A stretch of DNA of 64,000 nucleotides from the NCBI GenBank assembly GCA_947489325.1, contig CANLDA010000020.1, positions 1-64,000 of the forward strand, read 5' to 3'. Position 1 is the first letter of the stretch. Every line of letters starts with the position of its first letter. Made by a program: the position numbers and the translations under genes. The DNA comes from an uncultured Paracoccaceae bacterium (GTDB taxonomy: Bacteria; Pseudomonadota; Alphaproteobacteria; Rhodobacterales; Rhodobacteraceae). Positions 44,949-53,966 of the stretch are shown piece after piece. The notes under the pieces are model-generated. The model had not been told where the DNA came from, made no database searches, and saw only the letters and a list, made by a program, of their open reading frames with translations.

Positions 44949-46787
44949 ATGGGACAAAAATTGTCTAGAAATGCTAACCGTCGATCATTGAATCCGACGG
45001 GAAGCTCCTTCGAAAAACTGAAAGGTTTCTGGCACGACGAGAGCGGCGTTGTCGTCGGGTTTTCGCTGTTTATCTTCCTGATGATCGTGATGATTGGTGG
45101 CATCGGTATCGACGTCATGAACTCAGAAATGAAACGCACACGCCTACAGAACACATTGGATCGCGCAATCCTTGCAGCGGCAGATTTGGATCAGACATTA
45201 GATTCTGAAGCCGTGGTGCGAGATTACTTTGCCACCACCGATCTGAGCGAAAATCTCTCCAGTGTTGGTGTCGATGCGGGGTTGAATTACCGCGTTGTCA
45301 GCGCCAGTGCGGAAATGGAGGTTGATACGATTTTCATGCACATGCTGGGTGTAGATAAATTTGACGTCCCTGCATCTGGTGTGGCCGAAGAGCGTATTGG
45401 GGATGTAGAAATTTCGATGGTGCTGGATGTCTCAGGTTCGATGGATCGCAACAGCCGCCTGACGAATATGAAATCAGCCGCCAGTGATTTCGTTGATACT
45501 TTGGTTGCAAATACCGAAGACGGTGATCTGTCGATTTCGATCATTCCCTATGCAACCCAGGTCAGCCTGACGGAAGAATTTGCAGGGACATTAAACCTCA
45601 GTAGTGCCCTTGTAGATTCGGATCAGGATGGAAACATCGGCGCCGATGAGATTGACGGCGAAGGCATTGCCCAAAGATGTGTGAACTTTTCCTCTGACGA
45701 TTTCACAACCACTGCCCTTGACCCCGACGTCGAACTGGCTCGAACTTCCATGTTCGCTCCGTTTCAAAATGACGATTGGGACGGGAGAGACAATGATCCT
45801 AAAGTGATGGTTGGACGTGACGATCCTGATGGGTATATCTGGCCAGTGTGTGAACCTTGGTCTGCACGCGAAGTGTTGGTGCACGGCAAAGACGCAACCA
45901 CGATGAAAACATATATCAACTCTCTGACAGCACGTGGCAACACATCTTTGGACATTGGTATGAAATGGGGTAGCGCGTTGCTTGACCCATCTTTGCAAGA
46001 CTCTGTTCAAAGTCTGATTGACCAAGATGTGGTAAGCTCAGATTTCTCTGGCCGCCCTCACTCCTACTCAACCGCGAGGGTTTTGAAAGTGATTGTTTTG
46101 ATGACAGATGGTCAGAACACCACGCAATATGTTCTCAAGGATGAGGTTCGCTCGGGTGAATCAAATATCTATTGGAACGATGATCAGGAACGTTATTCCG
46201 TCTACATCGGCCAAGATGACGATGATCGAGACAACGACGGAAACACAGAAGAAGGTATGTATTACTGGCCCTACGATGGTGGGTCTTGGCATGATCACCC
46301 TTATGGGAATGGTGCAACTCATGATGTCACCATTTACGGATATGAGTGCTACTCCTATCGCCGCAACGGATCGTGCAGACGCTATCGCCAGGTGCCTATT
46401 GGTTTTGAAACCGTCACGGAAGAAGGGGAAGTAAACGTTCTGCGTTACCCGGATCTCTGGGCCTTCACGACGATGGAATGGATTGTTGAGGATCTCTATG
46501 AGCCATGGATGAACGACAGTGATGCTTGGCAGGATTGGTATCATAATATTCTTGATAATGTGGAATCTACGGCGAAAGACTTGCGCACATTGGCAATGTG
46601 CGAGGCGGCTAAGGATGCCGGGATCGTAGTATATACGATCGGGTTTGAGGCCCCTACAAGTGGGGAATCCGTGCTAAAGAGCTGCGCAAGTTCGATCAGC
46701 CACTATTATGATGTGGACGGACTTGAAATCACGGGTGCGTTTGCCGCGATCGCGTCTTCGATCCAACAGTTGAAGTTGACACAATGA
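44949..46787 (+). CDS. tadG: TadG-like pilus assembly protein with von Willebrand A domain and EF-hand-like loop
   Basis: 612 residues. A cytoplasmic N-terminus with a Tad pseudopilin-like motif (HDESGVVVGFSLFIFLMIVMIGG, helix about 33-53) is followed by a periplasmic vWA domain with MIDAS DVSGS (Asp160, Ser162, Ser164) and VLMTDGQN near residue 384. Inserted in it is a perfect 12-residue EF-hand-type loop, Asp223-x-Asp225-x-Asp227-Gly228-x-Ile230 ending Glu234, and a second Asp-rich repeat near 426-431. Overlaps the next gene by 4 nt (ATGA). Likely helps surface assembly of Flp/Tad pili and adhesion; calcium dependence is inferred. Confidence 0.85.
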   Translation: MGQKLSRNANRRSLNPTGSSFEKLKGFWHDESGVVVGFSLFIFLMIVMIGGIGIDVMNSEMKRTRLQNTLDRAILAAADLDQTLDSEAVVRDYFATTDLSENLSSVGVDAGLNYRVVSASAEMEVDTIFMHMLGVDKFDVPASGVAEERIGDVEISMVLDVSGSMDRNSRLTNMKSAASDFVDTLVANTEDGDLSISIIPYATQVSLTEEFAGTLNLSSALVDSDQDGNIGADEIDGEGIAQRCVNFSSDDFTTTALDPDVELARTSMFAPFQNDDWDGRDNDPKVMVGRDDPDGYIWPVCEPWSAREVLVHGKDATTMKTYINSLTARGNTSLDIGMKWGSALLDPSLQDSVQSLIDQDVVSSDFSGRPHSYSTARVLKVIVLMTDGQNTTQYVLKDEVRSGESNIYWNDDQERYSVYIGQDDDDRDNDGNTEEGMYYWPYDGGSWHDHPYGNGATHDVTIYGYECYSYRRNGSCRRYRQVPIGFETVTEEGEVNVLRYPDLWAFTTMEWIVEDLYEPWMNDSDAWQDWYHNILDNVESTAKDLRTLAMCEAAKDAGIVVYTIGFEAPTSGESVLKSCASSISHYYDVDGLEITGAFAAIASSIQQLKLTQ

Positions 46788-47320
46788 GACATTCAAAGCG
46801 CCCCTCCCTGCTCCGCCGTTTCCTGAATGAGGACGGCAATGCGACAGTCGAATTCGCACTTATGGTTCCCGTTCTCTTGATCAGCCTGATTGGCGCCGCC
46901 GAGATCGGAATCATGACGCTGCGGCACTCGATGCTGGAACGTGCACTGGATCTGACGGTTCGTGATGTACGCCTTTCAACTGGTGTTGTGTGGGAGCATG
47001 ATGACCTGCGTGACAGTATCTGTGATCGCTTGGACATCATTCCCAATTGTAGTGAAAATCTGAAACTGGAAATGCAACGCACTGATCCGCGCAATTGGAC
47101 ATATGTGGACACATCCCCAACCTGTACTGATCGATCAGAAGATACCGACTCTGAAACCACGTTTGAGGCTGGTCGTGACAATGAATTGATGATGCTGCGG
47201 GCCTGTATCAAATATGAACCGTTTTATCCCACAACCGGGCTTGCCCCCTATCTGACTCAGGATAACGCTGGTGATATCGCCATCGTTGCCAAGTCAGCAT
47301 TCGTGCAGGAGCCAAAATAA
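46784..47320 (+). CDS. tadE: TadE-like pseudopilin
   Basis: 178 residues. After a short basic leader comes FLNEDGNATVEFALMVPVLLISLIGAAEIG: a TadE motif with the conserved Glu five residues after the cleavage-type position and one membrane helix (about 20-42). The periplasmic remainder has several cysteines (ICDRL, NCSEN, TCTD, ACIKY). TadE/TadF are minor pseudopilins processed by the TadV peptidase. It is coupled at both ends (ATGA at the start, TAATG at the stop). Confidence 0.85.
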   Translation: MRHSKRPSLLRRFLNEDGNATVEFALMVPVLLISLIGAAEIGIMTLRHSMLERALDLTVRDVRLSTGVVWEHDDLRDSICDRLDIIPNCSENLKLEMQRTDPRNWTYVDTSPTCTDRSEDTDSETTFEAGRDNELMMLRACIKYEPFYPTTGLAPYLTQDNAGDIAIVAKSAFVQEPK

Positions 47321-47880
47321 TGATGTCTCATGGAAAAATAATTCTGACGCATCTTCGCGAGTTCCTTAAAGATAATAAGGGATCAGTTGCCGTAGAGGCG
47401 GCAATCATCCTGCCCATGTTGTTTTGGGTTTATGCTGCAATGTTTATTTTCTTTGATGTCTTCCGCACGCGCTCAACCGTGGAAAAGGCCGCCTATACAG
47501 TTAGTGACATGTTGTCGCGAGAAACAAATGCGATTAACACCGCGTATCTGCTCAATGCACATAAATTGTTTGATGTCCTTGCAGGTGATTCCAGCACGCC
47601 CTCTGGTCTGCGGGTATCATTGGTCAGTTGGGATGATATTAACGAAGAATATGATTTAGAATGGTCTCAGGCCACTGGTGGCATGGTTCCCCTGGATCAG
47701 GCTGGGCTTGCATTATACGAGAGCAACATCCCTGTAATGGCCATTGGGGAAACTCTGATCATTGTGCAGACCGAAAACACCTATGAACCTGTTCTAAACG
47801 TGGGGTTGGGCAACATTGATATGAAAACCTTTATCTTCACGCGCCCACGGTTTGCCTCGCAAATCGTTTGGGAAAGCTGA
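47320..47880 (+). CDS. tadF: TadE/TadF-like pseudopilin
   Basis: 186 residues. Leader then DNKGSVAVEAAIILPMLFWVYAAMFIFFDVFRTRS, the same glutamate-containing pseudopilin helix (about 22-45), with a periplasmic domain containing LVSWDDINEEYDLEWSQA. GGAG lies 8 nt upstream; the start overlaps the tadE stop by one base. The three genes form one rightward operon; the secretion ATPase and other Tad genes must lie elsewhere. The assignment as TadF rather than a second TadE is by order. Confidence 0.8.
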   Translation: MMSHGKIILTHLREFLKDNKGSVAVEAAIILPMLFWVYAAMFIFFDVFRTRSTVEKAAYTVSDMLSRETNAINTAYLLNAHKLFDVLAGDSSTPSGLRVSLVSWDDINEEYDLEWSQATGGMVPLDQAGLALYESNIPVMAIGETLIIVQTENTYEPVLNVGLGNIDMKTFIFTRPRFASQIVWES

Positions 47881-47882
47881 TC

Positions 47883-48377
47883 TTAGGATTTCTTCTCTGC
47901 CAACAAAGCCTCAAGCATCTGAACCATTGCTTTGGTCTGTGGGCCTGGAGTTACGCCGCCGATCCCCACAGATTTTCCAAACCGCCACCAGATGCCAGGA
48001 TACCAACGGCGCGGTGCGGCGCGCCTCAGCCGTATTAAAAAGCCATTTGACGGTTTCATAGCAAATACGCCACGTTCCAACGATTTGATATCATCCAGCG
48101 TTGCAATTACTTCGCCTTCGCTGTCGTGCAACCCTTGCCCTGTCAACACCACCACCCGCCGTGCCGCAGATTTCATACGAGCCGCCATCCACAAAGCACC
48201 AAGACCACAGACACCGACAAAGGCCTGCCACCAAAAAATAGCGATGGGGAATGCAAAGGCGAGGTACAACAACAGCGCACCGAGGCAAACCATCGTACCT
48301 ATCCCAAATATACGCCGTGGAGCGCTTGCACTGACGGTTGCCAATACTTCGTCGGTTTCAGGCATTGGATGTGGCAT
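47883..48377 (-). CDS. Membrane protein of unknown function
   Basis: 164 residues with two membrane helices (about 24-43 and 46-66, FGIGTMVCLGALLLYLAFAF then FWWQAFVGVCGLGALWMAAR) and a cytoplasmic PH-like tail (VVLTGQGLHDSEGEVIATLDDIKSLERGVFA). The tail resembles small bacterial proteins of unknown role. Its stop lies 2 bp from that of the last Tad gene, convergent. Nothing ties it to pili. Confidence 0.7.
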   Translation of the reverse strand: MPHPMPETDEVLATVSASAPRRIFGIGTMVCLGALLLYLAFAFPIAIFWWQAFVGVCGLGALWMAARMKSAARRVVVLTGQGLHDSEGEVIATLDDIKSLERGVFAMKPSNGFLIRLRRAAPRRWYPGIWWRFGKSVGIGGVTPGPQTKAMVQMLEALLAEKKS

Positions 48378-48434
48378 GACGTCCTCAAGAAAAATTCAGA
48401 GCTATAGAGCCCATCTACAATTCAATCTTGCGAT

Positions 48435-49478
48435 TTAATAGGGCATTGGATGTGCTCGATGTGCGACATTGATATCGTCGATCACCTCTTGGCTTAGCAC
48501 AAGGTCTTTGCCTGTAATGATGTGTTCCAATTGCGCCAACTGTGTCGCCCCGAATATCGCCGACGCCACAAAGGGGCGTTGCATGCACCATGCAAGCGCC
48601 ATGTGAATCGGATCCAATCCATGCTTTTGTGCGACCTTTAGATAAACATCGACCACATCAAATACCCGGTCAGACTTGCGCCCCCCTAGATTATCGACCA
48701 GCGACATGCGCGACCCATCAGGCACAGCGCCACCTTGATACTTTCCGGTCAATAATCCTGCGGCAAGCGGGGAAAAGGCCAATAATCCCACATCTTCGTT
48801 CGCGCTCAACTCTGCAAGGTCGGTGTCATACAGGCGACACAACATAGAGTATTCATTCTGAATTGACGCTACCCGAGGCAAATCGTTGTCTTCGGACACG
48901 CGCAACCATTGCGCTGTGCCCCATGCGCTTTCGTTGGATAGGCCAAAGGCACGAATGCGGCCCCGCTCCACCTCTTTTTGCAACGCGCCCAGCGCATCTT
49001 CAATGTGGGCAAGAGTGTCGACCTTATTCTGGCCAGTGGGATCAAACGTCCAGTTTTGCCGAAACATATATGACCCTCGATTGGGCCAGTGAAATTGATA
49101 GAGGTCGATGTAATCTGTGTTCAGGCGACGTAAAGATCCATCAATAGCATCGTGAATTGTTTCGGATGATATCAATGCCCCATCACGCACATATCCCAGC
49201 CCTTCTCCCGAATGCTTGGTCGCCAAGACAATTTTGTCGCGTTGTTTTGTTTTTTCAATCCACCGGCCAACAATACGTTCAGATCGCCCGATAGTTTCCG
49301 CACGCACAGGGTTCACCGGATACATTTCAGCGGTATCAATGAAATTGATTCCCGCGACCAAAGCCATATCAATCTGCTCGTGCGCCTCTTCCAGACGGGT
49401 TTGGCTGCCAAAAGTCATCGTACCTAGACACAGGGCCGACACCTCAATCCCGGTGCGCCCCAACGGTTTCATTTGCAT
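48435..49478 (-). CDS. Aldo/keto reductase
   Basis: 347 residues from ATG 49478 (AGGAAG 7 nt upstream). Full AKR barrel with catalytic residues: Asp-Tyr in NFIDTAEMYP, Lys in VLATKHSGEG and His in YQFHWPNRGSYM. It reduces or oxidises carbonyl compounds with NADPH; sequence resembles the Tas/YghZ group. The substrate is unknown. It is 88 bp downstream of the ureohydrolase and may be co-transcribed. Confidence 0.9.
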   Translation of the reverse strand: MQMKPLGRTGIEVSALCLGTMTFGSQTRLEEAHEQIDMALVAGINFIDTAEMYPVNPVRAETIGRSERIVGRWIEKTKQRDKIVLATKHSGEGLGYVRDGALISSETIHDAIDGSLRRLNTDYIDLYQFHWPNRGSYMFRQNWTFDPTGQNKVDTLAHIEDALGALQKEVERGRIRAFGLSNESAWGTAQWLRVSEDNDLPRVASIQNEYSMLCRLYDTDLAELSANEDVGLLAFSPLAAGLLTGKYQGGAVPDGSRMSLVDNLGGRKSDRVFDVVDVYLKVAQKHGLDPIHMALAWCMQRPFVASAIFGATQLAQLEHIITGKDLVLSQEVIDDINVAHRAHPMPY

Positions 49479-49566
49479 GTGTATTCTTCCTTTGTCGCGT
49501 CCGCACACAGACTACGCCGCCTTTGGACTCACGCAAGGGCGACGTTCCGGCAATCTTGCCAATACG

Positions 49567-50520
49567 TTACTTACGTGCGTGAAAAATGAACCCTAAAAGG
49601 TTCAACAACACCTGCGCTGCCAGAATGGATGTGCTGCCGGTTGTGTCGTAATCTGGGGCGACCTCAACCAAATCAATGCCCACCACCTCATTGCGCTTGG
49701 CCAAGGCTTGCAGCATCTCCAACACGTCATAATACAAAAATCCCCCATGGCTGGGCGTGCCTGTGCCCGGCGCGATGGACGGGCAAAACGCATCAATGTC
49801 AATAGTCACATAAACGCGCGCACCTACCGGAATATTATCAATCACACCCTTGGGACCAAGTTCGCGCGCCTGACGTACAGAGATGATCTCGCTGCCCATG
49901 GCGCGCGCATCTTCATAGCCTTCGCGTGCAGTAGAGGACACATTGCGGATGCCCACCTGCGTCAGGCCCGTCACATAATCCTTTTCGGCAGCACGGCGCA
50001 TCGGATTGCCGTGTCCAAATCGGACACCGTGACGTTCATCCACAAAGTCCAGATGTGCATCAATTTGCAAAATGTGTATATCACCCTGATCATCAAAGGC
50101 ATTGATGCAGGGGATGTTGATCGAATGATCGCCCCCTATTACTACAGGCATCGCCCCGGCTGCCAAAATGGCGCGCACCCCAGCCTCAATATTGGCGTGG
50201 CTTTTTTCGGTGTTCGTGTGCACGATATCCGCATCACCAATGTCCACGATTTGCACATCACTGGGCAGGTAGGTCGCGTCATCCTCATGGTCATACGCCC
50301 CTGCATGACCAAAGCTGAACAAGGTGCTGGCCTCACGCACGCCACGCGGGCCAAACCGCGCGCCGGATCGCCATTGCGTCCCAAAATCAAACGGCGCGCC
50401 CATCACACAGACATCGGCGTCAATTTTATCCCAATCGCTGACATAAGGGCGCTTCCCAAACGTTGAAATTCCGACAAATGGCAGATCAAGCCGCCCGCCT
50501 TCATATCCATGTTCTGCCAT
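49567..50520 (-). CDS. speB: Ureohydrolase, agmatinase-like
   Basis: 317 residues from ATG 50520. Manganese ligands in GGDHSI, DAHLDFVDERHG and the DxD of TIDIDAF (Asp241, Asp243). The usual third acidic residue of that last motif (DxDxxDP) is Cys246 here (DIDAFCPS), an odd change. GTGTPSHGGF then matches the substrate loop of agmatinase and guanidinobutyrase-type enzymes. It releases urea from a guanidino compound, probably agmatine or guanidinobutyrate. GGAGG lies upstream (50525-50529 region). Confidence 0.8.
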   Translation of the reverse strand: MAEHGYEGGRLDLPFVGISTFGKRPYVSDWDKIDADVCVMGAPFDFGTQWRSGARFGPRGVREASTLFSFGHAGAYDHEDDATYLPSDVQIVDIGDADIVHTNTEKSHANIEAGVRAILAAGAMPVVIGGDHSINIPCINAFDDQGDIHILQIDAHLDFVDERHGVRFGHGNPMRRAAEKDYVTGLTQVGIRNVSSTAREGYEDARAMGSEIISVRQARELGPKGVIDNIPVGARVYVTIDIDAFCPSIAPGTGTPSHGGFLYYDVLEMLQALAKRNEVVGIDLVEVAPDYDTTGSTSILAAQVLLNLLGFIFHARK

Positions 50521-50707
50521 AGTTTCCTCCCGCAGGTATTTTCGCCACCCTGTCCGTTTTCCATCTTTCGAACAAGGATTTTTCCACCTCATCCCAAGGC
50601 CGCGATGAAACATGCCACAACAAACCGACAGAAAGCGTAAAAACGACACGCAGAACGTCGAATAACCACAAGCCGACATATTCACACGGGTCATTGTGGG
50701 CCATGTT

Positions 50708-51952
50708 ATGCGCTTAATTATCTCATTCTCCGCCCTCTTTTTGTCCCTGATCCTTTTGCAGTTGTCTTCCGGGGGCGTTGGGCCTCTGGATGCGCTCTCA
50801 GGTATCGCGCTTGGATTTACCACTTCTCAGATCGGCCTGTTGGGATCTGCCCACTTTTTGGGCTTTTTCATTGGGTGTTGGTGGGCACCACGCGCCATGG
50901 GATCAGTTGGCCATTCACGCGCCTTTGCGGTTTTCATGGCGATGGGTGCGATTGGCATTCTAGCGCATTTTCTGATCATTGACCCTTATGCTTGGGCCAT
51001 TATGCGGATTGCGTCAGGGATATGCGTTGCCGGTTGCTATACAGTGATCGAAGCATGGCTTCAGGCCAAGCTGACCAATGAAATCCGTGGCCGCGCGATG
51101 GGCACCTATCGCATTGTCGACATGGGTGCTTCATTGGCCGCACAAATGGTCATTAGCGTGCTAGAACCTGCATCTTATGTGTCTTACAATCTTTTGGCTC
51201 TGCTATGCTGCGCCGCTATCCTGCCACTGACCTTAACCAAAGCAAGCCAACCTGAAACGCCCAAAGCACCGCGTTTGCGTCCAATGCTGGCCGTCGCACG
51301 ATCCCCACTGGCCGCAGCAGGTGTGGTTGTAGCCGCACTCAGCTCCGCCAGCTTCCGAATGGTTGGGCCTGTTTATGGCACTCAAGTAGGGCTTGAGATT
51401 GAACAGATCGCCTATTTTCTGGCGTCCTTTGTTCTGGGTGGAGCGCTTGCGCAGTATCCCGTCGGATGGCTTGCAGACAAGTTTGACCGTCGCTGGGTGC
51501 TGATTTGGCTTTCTGTCGCTGCTATTATCAGTTGTTTCTGCACGGCCTTCATCGGGGCAGCTGGAACAACCATTGTCATGCTTATGGCAGGGTTGTTTGG
51601 TTTGACTTCATTTCCAATTTTTTCGGTGGCTACCGCCCACGCCAACGACTTTGCAAGCAGCGAAGAGCGGGTCGAGCTGTCTGCCGCGTTGATGTTCTTT
51701 TATGCGCTTGGGGCCATTGCCGCGCCGTACTTGGCCTCTGGGCTCATTCAATGGTATGGCCCTGGCGCATTGTTCATGATGATTTCCGTGGGTCATGGGC
51801 TGCTGATCGTCTTTGGCATCAGCCGAATGCGTGCCCGGCCGACCAAGGGTAATCTAACTCGTTATATTTATGCACCGCGCACGTCTTTTACCATCGGTGG
51901 CCTGATCGGTCGCCAACGTGAACGAAATGGCAGCGATGACAAAGACACCTGA
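50708..51952 (+). CDS. MFS transporter
   Basis: 414 residues from ATG 50708 (a GTG at 50696 is a possible alternative). About 12 membrane helices. MFS motifs include [22 protein letters not shown] in the first loop and [24 protein letters not shown] in helix 4. The latter, with its glutamate, is typical of the YcaD/YfkF-type transporters of unknown substrate. Divergent from speB, so its promoter shares the 190-bp gap. Confidence 0.85.
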   Translation: MRLIISFSALFLSLILLQLSSGGVGPLDALSGIALGFTTSQIGLLGSAHFLGFFIGCWWAPRAMGSVGHSRAFAVFMAMGAIGILAHFLIIDPYAWAIMRIASGICVAGCYTVIEAWLQAKLTNEIRGRAMGTYRIVDMGASLAAQMVISVLEPASYVSYNLLALLCCAAILPLTLTKASQPETPKAPRLRPMLAVARSPLAAAGVVVAALSSASFRMVGPVYGTQVGLEIEQIAYFLASFVLGGALAQYPVGWLADKFDRRWVLIWLSVAAIISCFCTAFIGAAGTTIVMLMAGLFGLTSFPIFSVATAHANDFASSEERVELSAALMFFYALGAIAAPYLASGLIQWYGPGALFMMISVGHGLLIVFGISRMRARPTKGNLTRYIYAPRTSFTIGGLIGRQRERNGSDDKDT

Positions 51953-52056
51953 CACAAACTCCTTACATTTACGGTAAGGGATCACGTGAAAACACCCACT
52001 GGAACTGTGCGCCTGATTGGTCTAGGGAAGACGCAAACCAGCAGAGGACAGCACCC

Positions 52057-53769
52057 ATGGCGCGCCACCTGATCACTTCGGCCATTCCGTATATCAACGG
52101 CATCAAACATCTTGGCAATCTTGTCGGCAGTCAGTTGCCTGCCGATCTGTTTGCACGGTTTCAGCGCGCGCGTGGCAACGAGGTTTTGTTCCTTTGTTCA
52201 ACAGATGAACATGGCACTCCTGCAGAGTTGGCCGCGGCTAAGGCCGATAAACCCGTGGATGAATACTGTGCTGAAATGCACGCCGTCCAGGCCCGCATCG
52301 CCGAGGGGTTCCGCCTGTCGTTTGATCATTTTGGACGTTCCTCCAGCCCACAAAATCATAAGCTGACTCAGCATTTTGCAGGCGCTTTGGATGCTGCGGG
52401 CCTGATCCGCGAAGTGTCTGAAAAACAGATGTATTCCAACGCGGATGGGCGCTTTTTGCCGGATCGCTATATCGAAGGCACCTGCCCCAACTGCGGTTTT
52501 GAAAGCGCGCGTGGCGATCAATGTGACAACTGCACCAAGCAGTTGGATCCAACTGATCTGATCAATCCCTACTCAACCATTTCTGGCTCTACTGATCTGG
52601 AAGAACGCGAAACCAAGCACTTGTTCCTGTGTCAGTCGCAGATGCGCGAGAAGCTGCAGGCCTGGATAGACAGCAAAACCGATTGGCCCCTCCTGACCAC
52701 CTCGATCGCCAACAAGTGGCTGAACGATGGTGATGGGCTTCAGGATCGCGGTATCACACGTGATCTGGATTGGGGCGTGCCCGTCATGAAGGGCGATGAC
52801 GTCTGGCCCGGTATGGAAGGCAAAGTGTTCTATGTTTGGTTTGATGCACCCATCGAATATATCGCCTGTTCGCAGGAATGGGTTGATGCAGGCAAAGGCA
52901 CCGGCTGGGAACGCTGGTGGCGCACCGATAAGGGCGCGGATGACGTGCGTTACACGCAGTTCATGGGCAAGGACAACGTGCCCTTCCATACGCTGTCTTT
53001 CCCGGCCACCATTCTGGGTTCGGGCGAGCCGTGGAAGATGGTCGATCACCTGAAATCCTTTAACTATCTGAACTATGATGGCGGTCAGTTCTCGACATCA
53101 CGCGGGCGCGGGGTCTTCATGGATCAGGCGCTTGAACTCCTTCCGGCCGATTACTGGCGCTGGTGGTTGCTTAGCCATGCACCCGAAAGCAGCGACAGCG
53201 AATTCACTTGGGAAAACTTCCAAGTGTCCGTGAACAAAGATTTGGCTGACGTACTTGGCAACTTCGTGTCCCGCGTTACCAAATTCTGTCGCTCCAAATT
53301 TTCCGAAACTGTGCCTGAGGGCGGCTCTTGGGACGCACCCGAGCAGGCCTTGATTGACGAGCTGACCACCCGCGTCGGCGCCTATGAAACCTATATGGAG
53401 ACCATGGAGGTCCGCAAATCGGCCCAAGAATTGCGCGCGATTTGGGCCGCAGGCAATGAGTATCTGCAAACCGTCGCCCCTTGGACGACCTTTAAAACAG
53501 ATCCCGATCAGGCTGCTGCACAAATTCGTCTCGCGCTGAACCTCATTCGTTTCTATGCAGTGTTGTCTGCGCCATTTATTCCTGATGCCTGCGCATCACT
53601 GATGGACAGCATGCAAACAAGCGACACAAGTTGGCCTGAGGATATTCAAAAATCTTTGGAAACCCTGCCTGTTGGTCACGCCTTCACCGTACCAGAAGTG
53701 ACATTCCGCAAAATCACCGATGATGAATGCGCGGAATGGCAAGAAAGGTTTTCTGGCGTACGCACCTGA
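52057..53769 (+). CDS. metG: Methionyl-tRNA synthetase
   Basis: 570 residues. Class I signature is [10 protein letters not shown] (HIGH equivalent). The connective zinc finger has CPNCG and CDNC (about residues 148-162). The KMSKS position reads FSTSRG, a form seen in this alphaproteobacterial/archaeal-type MetG. There is no C-terminal dimerisation tag. It charges methionine onto initiator and elongator tRNAs. The start at 52057 follows GGACAG. Confidence 0.97.
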   Translation: MARHLITSAIPYINGIKHLGNLVGSQLPADLFARFQRARGNEVLFLCSTDEHGTPAELAAAKADKPVDEYCAEMHAVQARIAEGFRLSFDHFGRSSSPQNHKLTQHFAGALDAAGLIREVSEKQMYSNADGRFLPDRYIEGTCPNCGFESARGDQCDNCTKQLDPTDLINPYSTISGSTDLEERETKHLFLCQSQMREKLQAWIDSKTDWPLLTTSIANKWLNDGDGLQDRGITRDLDWGVPVMKGDDVWPGMEGKVFYVWFDAPIEYIACSQEWVDAGKGTGWERWWRTDKGADDVRYTQFMGKDNVPFHTLSFPATILGSGEPWKMVDHLKSFNYLNYDGGQFSTSRGRGVFMDQALELLPADYWRWWLLSHAPESSDSEFTWENFQVSVNKDLADVLGNFVSRVTKFCRSKFSETVPEGGSWDAPEQALIDELTTRVGAYETYMETMEVRKSAQELRAIWAAGNEYLQTVAPWTTFKTDPDQAAAQIRLALNLIRFYAVLSAPFIPDACASLMDSMQTSDTSWPEDIQKSLETLPVGHAFTVPEVTFRKITDDECAEWQERFSGVRT

Positions 53770-53966
53770 GTATTCGACAGGTCTCTAGAATTGTAAGAAC
53801 TTTGAGGCTGCTATATGCTGCCTTGTTCAACCCCTGTTAAAAAAACACAGGCAGGCTGTTCCGGAATTGAATCGGGATAGTCACGTTATCTGCTCTACGA
53901 AACCCATCTGCTTGATCGGTTTCAACGTTGATGTGGCACTAATCCGCGCTGATGAAAGAGTATGTT

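Noticed and set aside
49708-50466. 252-codon rightward frame
   Set aside because: Antisense to the agmatinase-like gene, no ribosome site or domain.
50526-50550. Possible third fragment of the intergenic repeat (CGCAGGTATTTTCGCCA)
   Set aside because: Only a short match to the tail and no hairpins; could be chance.
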